Assembly (NCBI GenBank): GCA_947626825.1
Contig: CANQTM010000013.1
Location: 1-41,355, forward strand
Length of the DNA: 41,355 bases
Source of the DNA: an uncultured Bacilli bacterium
GTDB lineage: Bacteria > Bacillota_I > Bacilli_A > RFN20 > CAG-631
Reading direction: 5' to 3'
In this document: positions 25,110 through 32,696 of the stretch, piece by piece
Layout: every line of letters begins with the position of its first letter
Position numbering within the stretch: position 1 is the stretch's first letter
Position numbers and translations under genes: made by a program
The notes under the pieces: generated by a model
Seen by the model: only the letters and a program-made list of their open reading frames with translations
Told to the model about the DNA's origin: nothing
The model's database searches: none

Positions 25110-26684
25110 ATGAAAAGAAATTTTATTTTATTTATTTGTTTATTAACTTTAGCTAGTTGTAATCAAAATATTGGCTCAGCAAGTTCAAGTATAAATAGTA
25201 CTAATAGTTCAAGTACTAGCAGTTCAAGTTCTAATAGTACAAGTAGTGATAAACCTTCTGTTAATGTTGATGATAAAATGTATTATAAATCATTAGTAGA
25301 GCGTGAAAACATTAAATATAGTACCCCTTTAGTTAATGATCCAAATCATGATATTGATAATCTTGAAATATTTCAATTAAATGATACTCATGGTGCATAT
25401 TATGATGAAAAAGATATTGTTGGTATTAGTAGAGTAAAAACTTGCATTGAAGAAAATACTATTGATCCTTATGCTACAGTTAAAATTGCAAATGGTGATA
25501 TGCTACAAGGCACTGCTTTTTCAAATATGTTACTTGGTGAACCTGCCATTGCATCATTAAATGAAATGAATTTTGATTGTTTTGTAATTGGTAATCATGA
25601 ATTTGATTGGATTATTGATACATTAGGAATTTATAAAGATAATGATCCTAGTAATGGTGAATTAAATTGTCCATTTTTAGGTGCTAATATTGTTGATAAA
25701 GATGGCAATCATCCTGAATTTTTACAACCATATACTGTAGTGGAAAAAGGAAATGTAAAAGTTGGAATTATAGGTATTATTGGCGATGGACTAGAAAGTA
25801 GTATTTCTAATTTATCATTAAATGGTTATCATTTTACAGATACTGTTGATATTGTAAATAAATATAGTAAAATTCTAAAAGAAGAAGAATTAGTTGATGT
25901 TATTATTTTAGCATCTCATGCTCATGATGAAGATAAAAATCAACAATATGTTGATAAAAATGATATTGATTGTATTATTAATGGTCATGATCATTATAGA
26001 GTTGAAGAAACTGTTAAAAGACATGATAATCTTACAATTCCAGTAATTGAATCAAATACTAAAAATGGTTCAATGGGAAAAGTAACATTAAAATTAAATG
26101 AAAATAACAAAATGACATCTTATGAGATAAAACATTTTTATCCTGAAGATTATGATGAAGATACAAATTTAAAAAATATTATTGAAGAATATCATAAAGT
26201 AACACAAAAATATCAAGATAGTGTTATAGCTCATACAAATAGTTATTTATCAAAACAAGATATTGCTATATTAACATGCAATTATTTTTCTAAAAAATAT
26301 GATGTTGATTTAGTATTTGTTAATCAAAGTGGTGTTCGTGCTAATATAAGTTCTGGAGATATAACAAATGGTCAAGTATATGAAGTATTCCCATTTGATA
26401 ATGAAATGTATATAACTTCTATCAAAGGAAGTGACATTACTAAAATGATATCTTCAAAGAATATGTCGCAATATTATTATAATAACAATAAACCAATTGC
26501 CAAAGGTAATTCATTTGATAGTTCAATTATAAGTTCAGATACAATATATAAAGTTGCTACAGTTGATTATCTAGCTACTAAAGATTATATGACTAGTTAT
26601 TTTTCAACTAAAAACAATCTATTTATGACAGGAGAATATATAAGAGATTGTGCGATTGAAGCAATTATAGATAAATATAATTAA
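25110..26684 (+). CDS. Surface lipoprotein 5'-nucleotidase (UshA/CpdB family)
   Basis: 524 residues. The signal peptide ends LASC (lipidated C17), followed by a Ser/Asn/Thr-rich linker (about 20-50). The calcineurin-like metallophosphatase domain has NDTHGAYYDE, ANGDMLQG, GNHEFDW, SHAHDED and NGHDHY, all metal-ligand motifs of the family. The C-terminal nucleotidase domain binds the base (about residues 355-524, with FVNQSGVRANI and YEVFPFDNEMY). It should remove phosphate from external nucleotides so that nucleosides can enter. The 25110 ATG is chosen because it starts the signal peptide; the longer reading would begin inside the upstream DHH gene. Confidence 0.9.
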   Translation: MKRNFILFICLLTLASCNQNIGSASSSINSTNSSSTSSSSSNSTSSDKPSVNVDDKMYYKSLVERENIKYSTPLVNDPNHDIDNLEIFQLNDTHGAYYDEKDIVGISRVKTCIEENTIDPYATVKIANGDMLQGTAFSNMLLGEPAIASLNEMNFDCFVIGNHEFDWIIDTLGIYKDNDPSNGELNCPFLGANIVDKDGNHPEFLQPYTVVEKGNVKVGIIGIIGDGLESSISNLSLNGYHFTDTVDIVNKYSKILKEEELVDVIILASHAHDEDKNQQYVDKNDIDCIINGHDHYRVEETVKRHDNLTIPVIESNTKNGSMGKVTLKLNENNKMTSYEIKHFYPEDYDEDTNLKNIIEEYHKVTQKYQDSVIAHTNSYLSKQDIAILTCNYFSKKYDVDLVFVNQSGVRANISSGDITNGQVYEVFPFDNEMYITSIKGSDITKMISSKNMSQYYYNNNKPIAKGNSFDSSIISSDTIYKVATVDYLATKDYMTSYFSTKNNLFMTGEYIRDCAIEAIIDKYN

Positions 26685-26693
26685 AAAATTTGC

Positions 26694-26721
26694 TTGAAAA
26701 TAATTAAAAAAAAGATAAAAT
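26694..26721 (+). promoter_or_regulatory. Putative promoter of rpmG
   Basis: TTGAAA at 26694-26699, a 16-base spacer, then TAAAAT at 26716-26721. The leader to rpmG is about 60 bases and very A-rich. Confidence 0.45.
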
Positions 26722-26789
26722 GCTTAAAAAAAGTAGATATTTAAAAAAAATTATGATAATATTATCTAGATACATATGGAGGTGTAATT

Positions 26790-26951
26790 ATGGCAGTTAA
26801 AGGTAGAGAAACTTTTATTTTAAAATGCACTGTTTGTAATGAAGAAAATTATAATGGCAGTAAGAATAAACGTTTACATCCAGATAAAGTAGAAGTTAAA
26901 AAATATTGTCCAAGATGTAATAAAATGACAGTTCATAGAGAAAAGAAATAA
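26790..26951 (+). CDS. rpmG: 50S ribosomal protein L33
   Basis: A 53-residue ORF starting MAVKGRETFILKCTVC and containing CTVC and CPRC, the two zinc-binding pairs of the C+ form of L33. The ending MTVHREKK is typical of the family. TATGGAGGTG supplies the ribosome site. It is easily missed because of its size. It is probably co-transcribed with the MBL gene, which starts 2 bases after the stop. Confidence 0.93.
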   Translation: MAVKGRETFILKCTVCNEENYNGSKNKRLHPDKVEVKKYCPRCNKMTVHREKK

Positions 26952-26953
26952 AT

Positions 26954-27583
26954 ATGAAAATAGAAAAACTAATCCTAAGTGATTTTAAAACAAATTGTTA
27001 TATTATTTCTGATAATGGTATTGCAATAATTGTAGATCCAGCAAGTAATGGTGAAAATATTGATTTATTTTTAAAAAATAGAAATTATCAATTAAAAGCC
27101 ATTTTCTTAACTCATGGACATCAAGACCAAATAGGAGCATGTGATTATTTATATAATATTTATAAATGTGATATATATGCTCATATTAATGATCGTGATT
27201 TAATTGCTGGAACAGATCCAAGTAAAATTTTAACTATTCCATCATTAAAAAATGTAAAAGTAACAGCTCCTGTTAAATATTTTGATGATGAATTTGTTTC
27301 ATTTAATATTGATGGTATTATTATTGATGCTATTTTAACTCCAGGCCATAGTGATGGCTCTGTAACTTATGTCTTAAGAAAATTTAGTCGTATTTTTTCT
27401 GGAGACACAGTTATTAAAGATGGCATTGGTGATACTAATTATCCAACATATGATGCAACTAAATTAAAAGAATCAATTGAAATTTATAAAACATTTAAGG
27501 ATACTTGTAAGCTTAATCCTGCCCATGGCCCTGCTTCAACTATTGGTGATGAAAAAGCTAACAATCAATATTTTAAGTATTAA
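26954..27583 (+). CDS. MBL-fold hydrolase (glyoxalase II-like) with altered metal motif
   Basis: 209 residues of the metallo-beta-lactamase fold. The signature THxHxDH reads T53-H-G-H-Q-D-Q59: the last His, normally a ligand of the second metal, is Gln (codon CAA at 27128-27130). The other ligands are present: H54, H56, D58, TPGHSDGS, FSGDTVIKDGIGDTNY and NPAHGP. The order and spacing fit the YcbL/GloB-like group. The enzyme may use one metal or a different substrate; sequence alone does not say it is inactive. It is followed by a terminator. Confidence 0.82.
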   Translation: MKIEKLILSDFKTNCYIISDNGIAIIVDPASNGENIDLFLKNRNYQLKAIFLTHGHQDQIGACDYLYNIYKCDIYAHINDRDLIAGTDPSKILTIPSLKNVKVTAPVKYFDDEFVSFNIDGIIIDAILTPGHSDGSVTYVLRKFSRIFSGDTVIKDGIGDTNYPTYDATKLKESIEIYKTFKDTCKLNPAHGPASTIGDEKANNQYFKY

Positions 27584-27590
27584 TATTAAG

Positions 27591-27623
27591 AATCATCCAA
27601 AAATATAAATGGGTGATTTTTTT
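27591..27623 (+). terminator. Terminator after the MBL gene, overlapping the next ribosome site
   Basis: AATCATCC (27591-27598) pairs with GGGTGATT (27611-27618), 8 bp, then TTTTT. The right arm GGGTGA also serves as the likely ribosome site of the next gene. Confidence 0.65.
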
Positions 27624-28044
27624 GTATATTTTAAAAAATCTTTTTATTGTTATTATTGGTTTATTATTTTCATTTGCAGCTTTAGAATTTAGTATATATA
27701 TTAAATTAACTAATATGTCTTTTGATGAATATTATATACATTTTTTTAATGAAGAATATCTAAATATAATAATATTTATTTTAAGTTATATTTTTGTATA
27801 TTTTATTTTTTCTTTATTTAATTATTTGATAAGTTCAAATACTATTACCAATTATTATTCTTTTATTTTGGCATTATTTATTTCTACATTTCATGTATAT
27901 ATTTTATATATAAATGATATTACTTTTGATATAGAAAGTTATTTAAGTTTAATAAGCATTCAAATTTTTTTATCATTTTTTATTAATTATTCGACTAAAT
28001 ATGAAAATGGAATCAATAAAAACTTGAAAAAAAGGACCTTTTAA
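27622..28044 (+). CDS. Small multi-TM membrane protein, unknown
   Basis: About 140 residues, mostly hydrophobic, with four predicted TM segments (about 5-25, 47-70, 79-98, 108-123) and a basic tail KNLKKRTF. No family was recognised. There is no ATG; TTG at 27622, five bases after GGGTGA, is preferred over the GTG at 27613, which lies in the ribosome site. Both the start and the ribosome site sit in the 3' arm and tail of the preceding terminator, so translation would need read-through or an internal promoter. Base composition is extremely AT-rich. Treated as probable rather than certain. Confidence 0.5.
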   Translation: MYILKNLFIVIIGLLFSFAALEFSIYIKLTNMSFDEYYIHFFNEEYLNIIIFILSYIFVYFIFSLFNYLISSNTITNYYSFILALFISTFHVYILYINDITFDIESYLSLISIQIFLSFFINYSTKYENGINKNLKKRTF

Positions 28045-28052
28045 GTTATAAT
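28024..28052 (+). promoter_or_regulatory. Consensus promoter of efp
   Basis: TTGAAA at 28024-28029, exactly 17 bases, then TATAAT at 28047-28052, overlapping the end of the preceding gene. The leader is about 25 bases with AGGAG just before the ATG. Confidence 0.7.
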
Positions 28053-28081
28053 TAAGGCGATTAAAAAAAGGAGTGTTGTTT

Positions 28082-28642
28082 ATGGTAATCTCAAACGATT
28101 TAAAACCAGGAAATTATTTTTCATATGATGGCAATATTTATGTAGTATTAGATACTTTACATAATAAAACAGCAATGGCCAAAATGGTTATTAAATTAAA
28201 AACAAAAAATTTAAGAACTGGTGCTATTACAAATATTTCATTATCAGGTGGTGAAAAGGTAGAAGATATTCATATCGATAAAGAAGCAATGTCATATCTT
28301 TATGATGATGGTGATTCAATTGTATTTATGAATCAAGAAACTTATGAACAAATTTCTATACCAAAAAATAGATTAGAAAATGAAATGAAATTTTTAGTTG
28401 CTGCTTTACCAGTTGAAATTATTTCATATCAAGGTGAAGTTTTATCATTAAATTTACCTGCAAAAGTTGCATTAAAAATTACTCATACTGAACCTGGAGT
28501 TTCAGGTGATACACAAACAAGAGCATTAAAAGATGCTACTTGTGAAACAGGTTTATTAATTAAAGTTCCATTATTTATTGAAGAACATGAAAAAGTATGG
28601 GTTAAGACTGAAGATGGCTCATACGACTCAAGAGTTAACTAA
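28082..28642 (+). CDS. efp: Translation elongation factor P (Met at the tip position)
   Basis: 186 residues, three-domain EF-P, which rescues ribosomes stalled at polyproline. The N-terminus aligns without gaps to Bacillus subtilis EF-P (from memory), sharing NLRTGAI and GEKV. The C-terminal TQTRALKDATCETGLLIKVPLFIE is the family signature region. The tip residue that is modified in characterised EF-Ps (Lys32 in B. subtilis, in PGKG) is Met32 here, in KTAMAK, codon ATG 28175-28177. The ATG at 28082 follows AGGAG; the TTG at 28073 lies too close to it. It is followed by its own terminator. Confidence 0.95.
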   Translation: MVISNDLKPGNYFSYDGNIYVVLDTLHNKTAMAKMVIKLKTKNLRTGAITNISLSGGEKVEDIHIDKEAMSYLYDDGDSIVFMNQETYEQISIPKNRLENEMKFLVAALPVEIISYQGEVLSLNLPAKVALKITHTEPGVSGDTQTRALKDATCETGLLIKVPLFIEEHEKVWVKTEDGSYDSRVN

Positions 28643-28652
28643 TTAAATAAAT

Positions 28653-28690
28653 AAAAATAAATTTTTAGCAATAAAGATTTATTTTTTTTC
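28653..28690 (+). terminator. Terminator after efp
   Basis: AAAAATAAAT (28653-28662) pairs with ATTTATTTTT (28677-28686), followed by more T. The stem is A/T only. Confidence 0.6.
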
Positions 28691-28718
28691 TTTATTTTGC
28701 ATATTTTGAAAATTAGAT

Positions 28719-28727
28719 TGATATAAT
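28719..28727 (+). promoter_or_regulatory. Extended -10 promoter of the SpoIIIAH-like gene
   Basis: TGATATAAT: a perfect TATAAT at 28722-28727 with TG one base upstream. TTGCAT 19 bases upstream could act as a weak -35. Confidence 0.5.
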
Positions 28728-28754
28728 TTATTGAACATGAGGTGGATTGATTAT

Positions 28755-29258
28755 ATGAAAAAGCAAGTTATATCATTTTTAGCCCTATTTGGTTTAGTTT
28801 TAGTTTTATCAGTTTATTATGTTTTATTACCAACAAATTTATTTATTCAAACCAATGGAGAAATAAAAGATCCTAATATTGTAAATGTTGATTTTACAAT
28901 TGATGAATCAAGTAATTTATATTTTGCAACTTTAGATAGTAAACTTGAAGAAAAACATAATAATGTTATTTATGATTTTGAATCAGTTGTTGCTTCGCAA
29001 ACATATGATAATGAAGATAAAGAACAAGCACTAAACAAGTTAAATTATGAATATAGAATAATAAATAGTGAAAAGGAAATTGTTTCATTAATTAAAGAAA
29101 GTGGCTATCAAAATGCTTATGTTGAATATTTAGATAGTATGATTAAAGTAATTGTTCAATCTGAGAATTTAACAAATGTTCAAGCTGCAGAAATTGTTTC
29201 TATAGTTATTGATAATTCAATAAATGGTTTACTTCCTGAAGTAACGTATGTTAAATAA
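28755..29258 (+). CDS. SpoIIIAH-like protein
   Basis: 167 residues. It begins MKKQVISFLALFGLVLVLSVYY, the typical SpoIIIAH start (a KKQ tail, then one TM segment ending SVYY). The external domain (about 95-165) ends with the ring-building-motif-like pattern EYLDSMIKVIVQSENLTNVQAAEIVSIV. In spore formers SpoIIIAH joins SpoIIQ to make the mother cell-forespore channel. No other spoIIIA gene lies here; it is a single gene with its own promoter and terminator. In non-sporulating relatives such proteins may do something else. The start at 28755 follows GAGGTG. Confidence 0.78.
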   Translation: MKKQVISFLALFGLVLVLSVYYVLLPTNLFIQTNGEIKDPNIVNVDFTIDESSNLYFATLDSKLEEKHNNVIYDFESVVASQTYDNEDKEQALNKLNYEYRIINSEKEIVSLIKESGYQNAYVEYLDSMIKVIVQSENLTNVQAAEIVSIVIDNSINGLLPEVTYVK

Positions 29259-29287
29259 AAAAACTTAGGATTTCTAAGTTTTTTTTG
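29258..29287 (+). terminator. Strong terminator after the SpoIIIAH-like gene
   Basis: AAAAAACTTAG (29258-29268) pairs with CTAAGTTTTTT (29274-29284), an 11-bp perfect stem with a 5-base loop and a T-tail. Confidence 0.85.
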
Positions 29288-29305
29288 TTTAATAACATAA
29301 ATATA

Positions 29306-29334
29306 TTTAAAAAACAGCAAAAAAATAGTATAAT
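29306..29334 (+). promoter_or_regulatory. Putative promoter of the RhuM fragment
   Basis: TTTAAA at 29306-29311, 17 bases, then TATAAT at 29329-29334. The GAGGAG ribosome site lies about 20 bases downstream. Confidence 0.5.
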
Positions 29335-29371
29335 AATTGTCGTATGAAATGATATGAGGAGATCTATTGTT

Positions 29372-29542
29372 ATGACATTTATTGAAAAAAATAATAACAA
29401 AGAAATCACAATGCAAAGTTCTGCAGCAAAAAATTTTACTTATGTAGCCTCAATTGGCAAAGAAATACAAAATATAGAAGTAAGATATGAAGATAGAAAG
29501 GTTTCAAACGAAATTACAGAAACAGAGTATGAAAAATATTGA
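29372..29542 (+). pseudogene. N-terminal fragment of a RhuM-family protein
   Basis: 56 residues. MQSSAAKNFTYVASIGKE followed by IEVRYED closely resembles the N-terminus of RhuM-family (virulence-associated DNA-binding) proteins, in which RYED is normally followed by ENIWLTQ and then about 250 more residues. Here the resemblance stops after RYED and the frame ends 15 residues later at TGA. GAGGAG precedes the ATG at 29372 and a plausible promoter is present, so the fragment may still be expressed. I call it a broken remnant; it might instead be a small gene that kept only this segment. The family match is from memory. Confidence 0.5.
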
Positions 29543-29580
29543 ATAATTCAATATAAATTGTTTATAAATATATGCCTAAA

Positions 29581-29609
29581 TTGAAAGTGCATATTAAATG
29601 AAATAAAGT
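29581..29609 (+). promoter_or_regulatory. Putative promoter of tex
   Basis: TTGAAA at 29581-29586, 17 bases, then TAAAGT at 29604-29609. The tex start codon is 30 bases downstream. Confidence 0.45.
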
Positions 29610-29638
29610 AGATAAAAAATGAAGGAGTTTATATATTT

Positions 29639-31825
29639 ATGGAAGATATTATTGTAAAAAGTATTAGTGAAGATTTAAAAATAAGTGAAAAACAAACTAA
29701 AGCTGTTTTAGATATGTTAGAACAAGGTAATACAATACCATTTATTGCTAGATATAGAAAAGAAGCTACTGGTGGTCTTGAAGAAGTAACAATTAATGAA
29801 ATACAAAAAGTTTATCAATATGAATGTGATTTAAAGGAACGTAAAGATACTGTAATGCGTTTAATTGATGAAAAAGGATTATTGACTGATGAACTTAAAA
29901 ATCAAATTTTAGCAGCTAAAAAACTTGTTGAAGTAGAAGATCTATATAGACCTTATAAAGAAAAGAAGAAAACAAAAGCTACAGAAGCTGTGGCAATGGG
30001 ATTACAAGGCCTTGCTGATTACATTATGGCACAAGCAGAAGATAGTGATGTATCTAAAGAGGCTTTAAATTATTTAAATGACAAAGTTACAACTGTTGAA
30101 TTTGCTATTACAAATGCTTTATACATCATTGCAGAAAAAATATCTGATGATGCTGATCTTAGAAAGTGGATAAGAAACTATATATTTACAACAGGTAATT
30201 TACAAACAAAAATCAAAAAAGATGCTGAAAAATTAGATCCTACAAAAATATATGAAACCTATTATGAATATAAAGAACCATTAAGTGCAATTAAACCACA
30301 TAGATTGCTTGCAATGAATCGTGGGGAAAAAGAAAAAATATTAACATCTTCATTTGTCTATGATGAAGAAAAGATTCTAGAACACATTTCTAAGGCTTAT
30401 TTACATTGTAAAAATCAAGAAATAGTAGATATATACCAAATTTGTATAAAAGACGCTTACAAGCGTTTAATTGGCCCTTCAGTTGAAAGAGAAATATATT
30501 CTGGTATGTTTGATGATGCATGTGATGTGGCAATAAATATATTTGGTAGAAATGCCAAACAATTATTACTTCAAGCACCTATAAAAAATAAGATGGTTTT
30601 AGGTGTTGACCCAGGATATAGAACAGGATGTAAACTAGCTGTTGTAGACTCAACTGGAAAATTTATTTATAAAGATAAAATGTATCCTCATAATTCTGAA
30701 AAAGAATGGAATGAAGCTGTTAAATTAGTAAGAGATGTTTGTCAAAAATATAAAATTGATATAATTGCTATTGGAAACGGAACTGCATCTAGAGAAACTG
30801 AAAAACTTATAGTTGAAGCAATTAGTATTTTTGATAATAAAATTCAATATGCTTTAGTATCTGAAGCTGGTGCATCTGTATATTCAGCTAGTGAAGAAGC
30901 AAGAAAAGAATTTCCAGACTTTCATGTTGAAGAAAGAAGCGCAGTATCAATTGCAAGAAGAATAATTGATCCACTTGCAGAACTTGTTAAAATTGATCCA
31001 AAATCAATTGGTGTAGGACAATATCAACATGATGTTAATCAAAAGAAATTAGATGATGAATTAACATTTGTTGTTACATCTGCAGTTAATACTGTAGGTG
31101 TAGATTTAAACACTGCGTCAAGTTCACTTCTTAAATATGTTTCAGGTTTAAATGGCTTTGTTGCAAATAACATTGTTAAATATCGTGACGAGAATGGTAC
31201 ATTTAAATCAAGAAATGAATTATTAAAAGTAAGTAGATTAAATGATCAAATTTATGAACAAGCTGCAGGATTTTTAAGAATAAAAGATGGAATCAATCCA
31301 TTAGATGCTACAGGAATACATCCTGAAAGTTATGAAATTGCTACAAAATTAATGAAAGATTACAAAATTGATTTTGATGATCTTGGAACAGAAATGGTTG
31401 AAATAAAATTAAAACTTCAAAAATTTGACATCAATAAATTTGTAAAAGATTGTAATTCAGATAAATATACTGTTGAAGATGTAATTAAAAACTTAAAAGC
31501 ACCTTCATTGGATCCACGTGATGCATTTGACAAACCTATTTTAAAAAGTGATGTAATTCATTTTGAAGATTTGCAAGTTGGTGACGAACTTGAAGGTACA
31601 GTAAGAAATCTTGTTGATTTTGGAGCATTTATTGATTTAGGTATTGCAGATAAAGATGGTCATAAAATCGATGGTTTAGTACATATTTCAAAGATTACAA
31701 CTAAATATATTAAACATCCAATTGATGTTTTACAAATTGGACAAATTGTTAAAGTATGGATTTTATCTGTTGATCAAGTAAAGAGAAGAATCCAATTAAC
31801 AATGATAGCACCAAATAAAGAATAA
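29639..31825 (+). CDS. tex: Tex-family S1 RNA-binding transcription accessory protein
   Basis: 728 residues, full length. The N-terminal helical Tex domain includes TIPFIARYRKEATGGLEEV near residue 32. The YqgF-like RNase H-fold domain starts GVDPGYRTGCKLAVVD near 322. Helix-hairpin-helix motifs (VDLNTASSSLLKYVSGL, FKSRNELLKVSRL) lie at about 485-545, and a C-terminal S1 domain (GDELEGTVRNLVDFGAFIDLG) at about 643-722. It binds nucleic acid and interacts with the transcription machinery; the exact role varies between species. GGAG precedes the ATG by 11 bases. It is the last + strand gene before the strand switch. Confidence 0.95.
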   Translation: MEDIIVKSISEDLKISEKQTKAVLDMLEQGNTIPFIARYRKEATGGLEEVTINEIQKVYQYECDLKERKDTVMRLIDEKGLLTDELKNQILAAKKLVEVEDLYRPYKEKKKTKATEAVAMGLQGLADYIMAQAEDSDVSKEALNYLNDKVTTVEFAITNALYIIAEKISDDADLRKWIRNYIFTTGNLQTKIKKDAEKLDPTKIYETYYEYKEPLSAIKPHRLLAMNRGEKEKILTSSFVYDEEKILEHISKAYLHCKNQEIVDIYQICIKDAYKRLIGPSVEREIYSGMFDDACDVAINIFGRNAKQLLLQAPIKNKMVLGVDPGYRTGCKLAVVDSTGKFIYKDKMYPHNSEKEWNEAVKLVRDVCQKYKIDIIAIGNGTASRETEKLIVEAISIFDNKIQYALVSEAGASVYSASEEARKEFPDFHVEERSAVSIARRIIDPLAELVKIDPKSIGVGQYQHDVNQKKLDDELTFVVTSAVNTVGVDLNTASSSLLKYVSGLNGFVANNIVKYRDENGTFKSRNELLKVSRLNDQIYEQAAGFLRIKDGINPLDATGIHPESYEIATKLMKDYKIDFDDLGTEMVEIKLKLQKFDINKFVKDCNSDKYTVEDVIKNLKAPSLDPRDAFDKPILKSDVIHFEDLQVGDELEGTVRNLVDFGAFIDLGIADKDGHKIDGLVHISKITTKYIKHPIDVLQIGQIVKVWILSVDQVKRRIQLTMIAPNKE

Positions 31826-31890
31826 ATGTATTTAATTAACATTATACACATTATGTACATAATGAACATTTAATATATAATGTATTATAA

Positions 31891-31938
31891 AGACATAATA
31901 TACATAAAATATTTTGAAAAATATTATGTCTTTTTTTA
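31891..31938 (+). terminator. Terminator after tex
   Basis: AGACATAATAT (31891-31901) pairs perfectly with ATATTATGTCT (31921-31931), and the loop can form an inner AAAATATTTT stem. It is followed by a T-run. The left arm and loop contain the 13-mer ACATAATATACAT, also present in the dif-like site. Confidence 0.75.
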
Positions 31939-32010
31939 TTAAAATATAAATTTAAATTGTAAATTTTATGCTTAAAATTCAAAAAAATGCCATTAAATCC
32001 TAATTTATGA

Positions 32011-32050
32011 AAAGAAACATAATAATTAAATATATGTTTCTTTTTTTTTT
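32011..32050 (+). terminator. Terminator-like hairpin with no gene upstream
   Basis: AAAGAAACATA (32011-32021) pairs with TATGTTTCTTT (32033-32043), and T continues to 32050. There is no ORF between it and the tex terminator. It may be a backup terminator or the end of an unseen small RNA. Confidence 0.5.
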
Positions 32051-32668
32051 ATTAAAATTAAACATTATGATTATAAAGTAATTATTAATTAATTAATAAT
32101 AAGAAAAGATCAATTGTTTTTTAAAAAGCAGATTTATTTTGATAAAAGAATCTGTATCAAATATAAATATTAAAAATAATTAAATATAGAATTATGTAAA
32201 TTTAATTTGGTTCCATAGTAGAAAATACGATAAATAGCTTTATAAGTAAATTTTATGTAAAAAAAGAATTATAAGAATATTTTATAATTAATTTATTTAT
32301 GCACATAAAATGCTTTAAATATTTTATGTACATTAAATACTTAAAGTACAATAAAAATATATTGTACATAAATAATTATTTTATATAAATCGATAAAATA
32401 TTTTAAAAAGTATATATAAATTATTATTTGATCATTTATAGAAAAATGTTATGTAATTTAAAATCAAACTTTTTTTTAATTTAAGGAAGAGAAGGAATTA
32501 AACATCATTATTAAAAATATCTGATATCCAAAAATATTATTAATAATAAATATATATTAAAAATTTTATATAAAATTATTAAATAATGTAAAAAGCTAAA
32601 TTATAAAAAAAAAAAATTAACCAAATTTAATTGATTAATTATATATTTTTTATAATATTTTCAAATGT

Positions 32669-32696
32669 ATTTTACATAATATACATTATGCGAAGT
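32669..32696. other. dif: Putative dif site (chromosome dimer resolution)
   Basis: The 28-mer matches the reverse complement of the B. subtilis dif site, as I remember it, at 23 of 28 positions. The XerD-side arm (32669-32679, containing TTTACATAA) agrees at 10 of 11, the central hexamer TATACA at 5 of 6, and the XerC-side arm (32686-32696, ending GCGAAGT) at 8 of 11. It lies between convergent gene blocks, exactly where dif is expected, and a Xer recombinase gene is about 5 kb away. No alignment was run. Confidence 0.72.

Noticed and set aside
27609-27695. ATG at 27609 as start of the small membrane protein
   Set aside because: It is in a different frame from the hydrophobic ORF and closes after about 28 codons.
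29180-29416. Opposite-strand ORF across the SpoIIIAH terminator
   Set aside because: It runs through a strong terminator and two + strand genes, with no family resemblance; a shadow frame of AT-rich sequence.
32489-32496. GAGAAGGA as an SpoIIIE/SRS polarity motif near dif
   Set aside because: One mismatch to GAGAAGGG and a single 8-mer occurrence; without a genome-wide orientation bias it means nothing.
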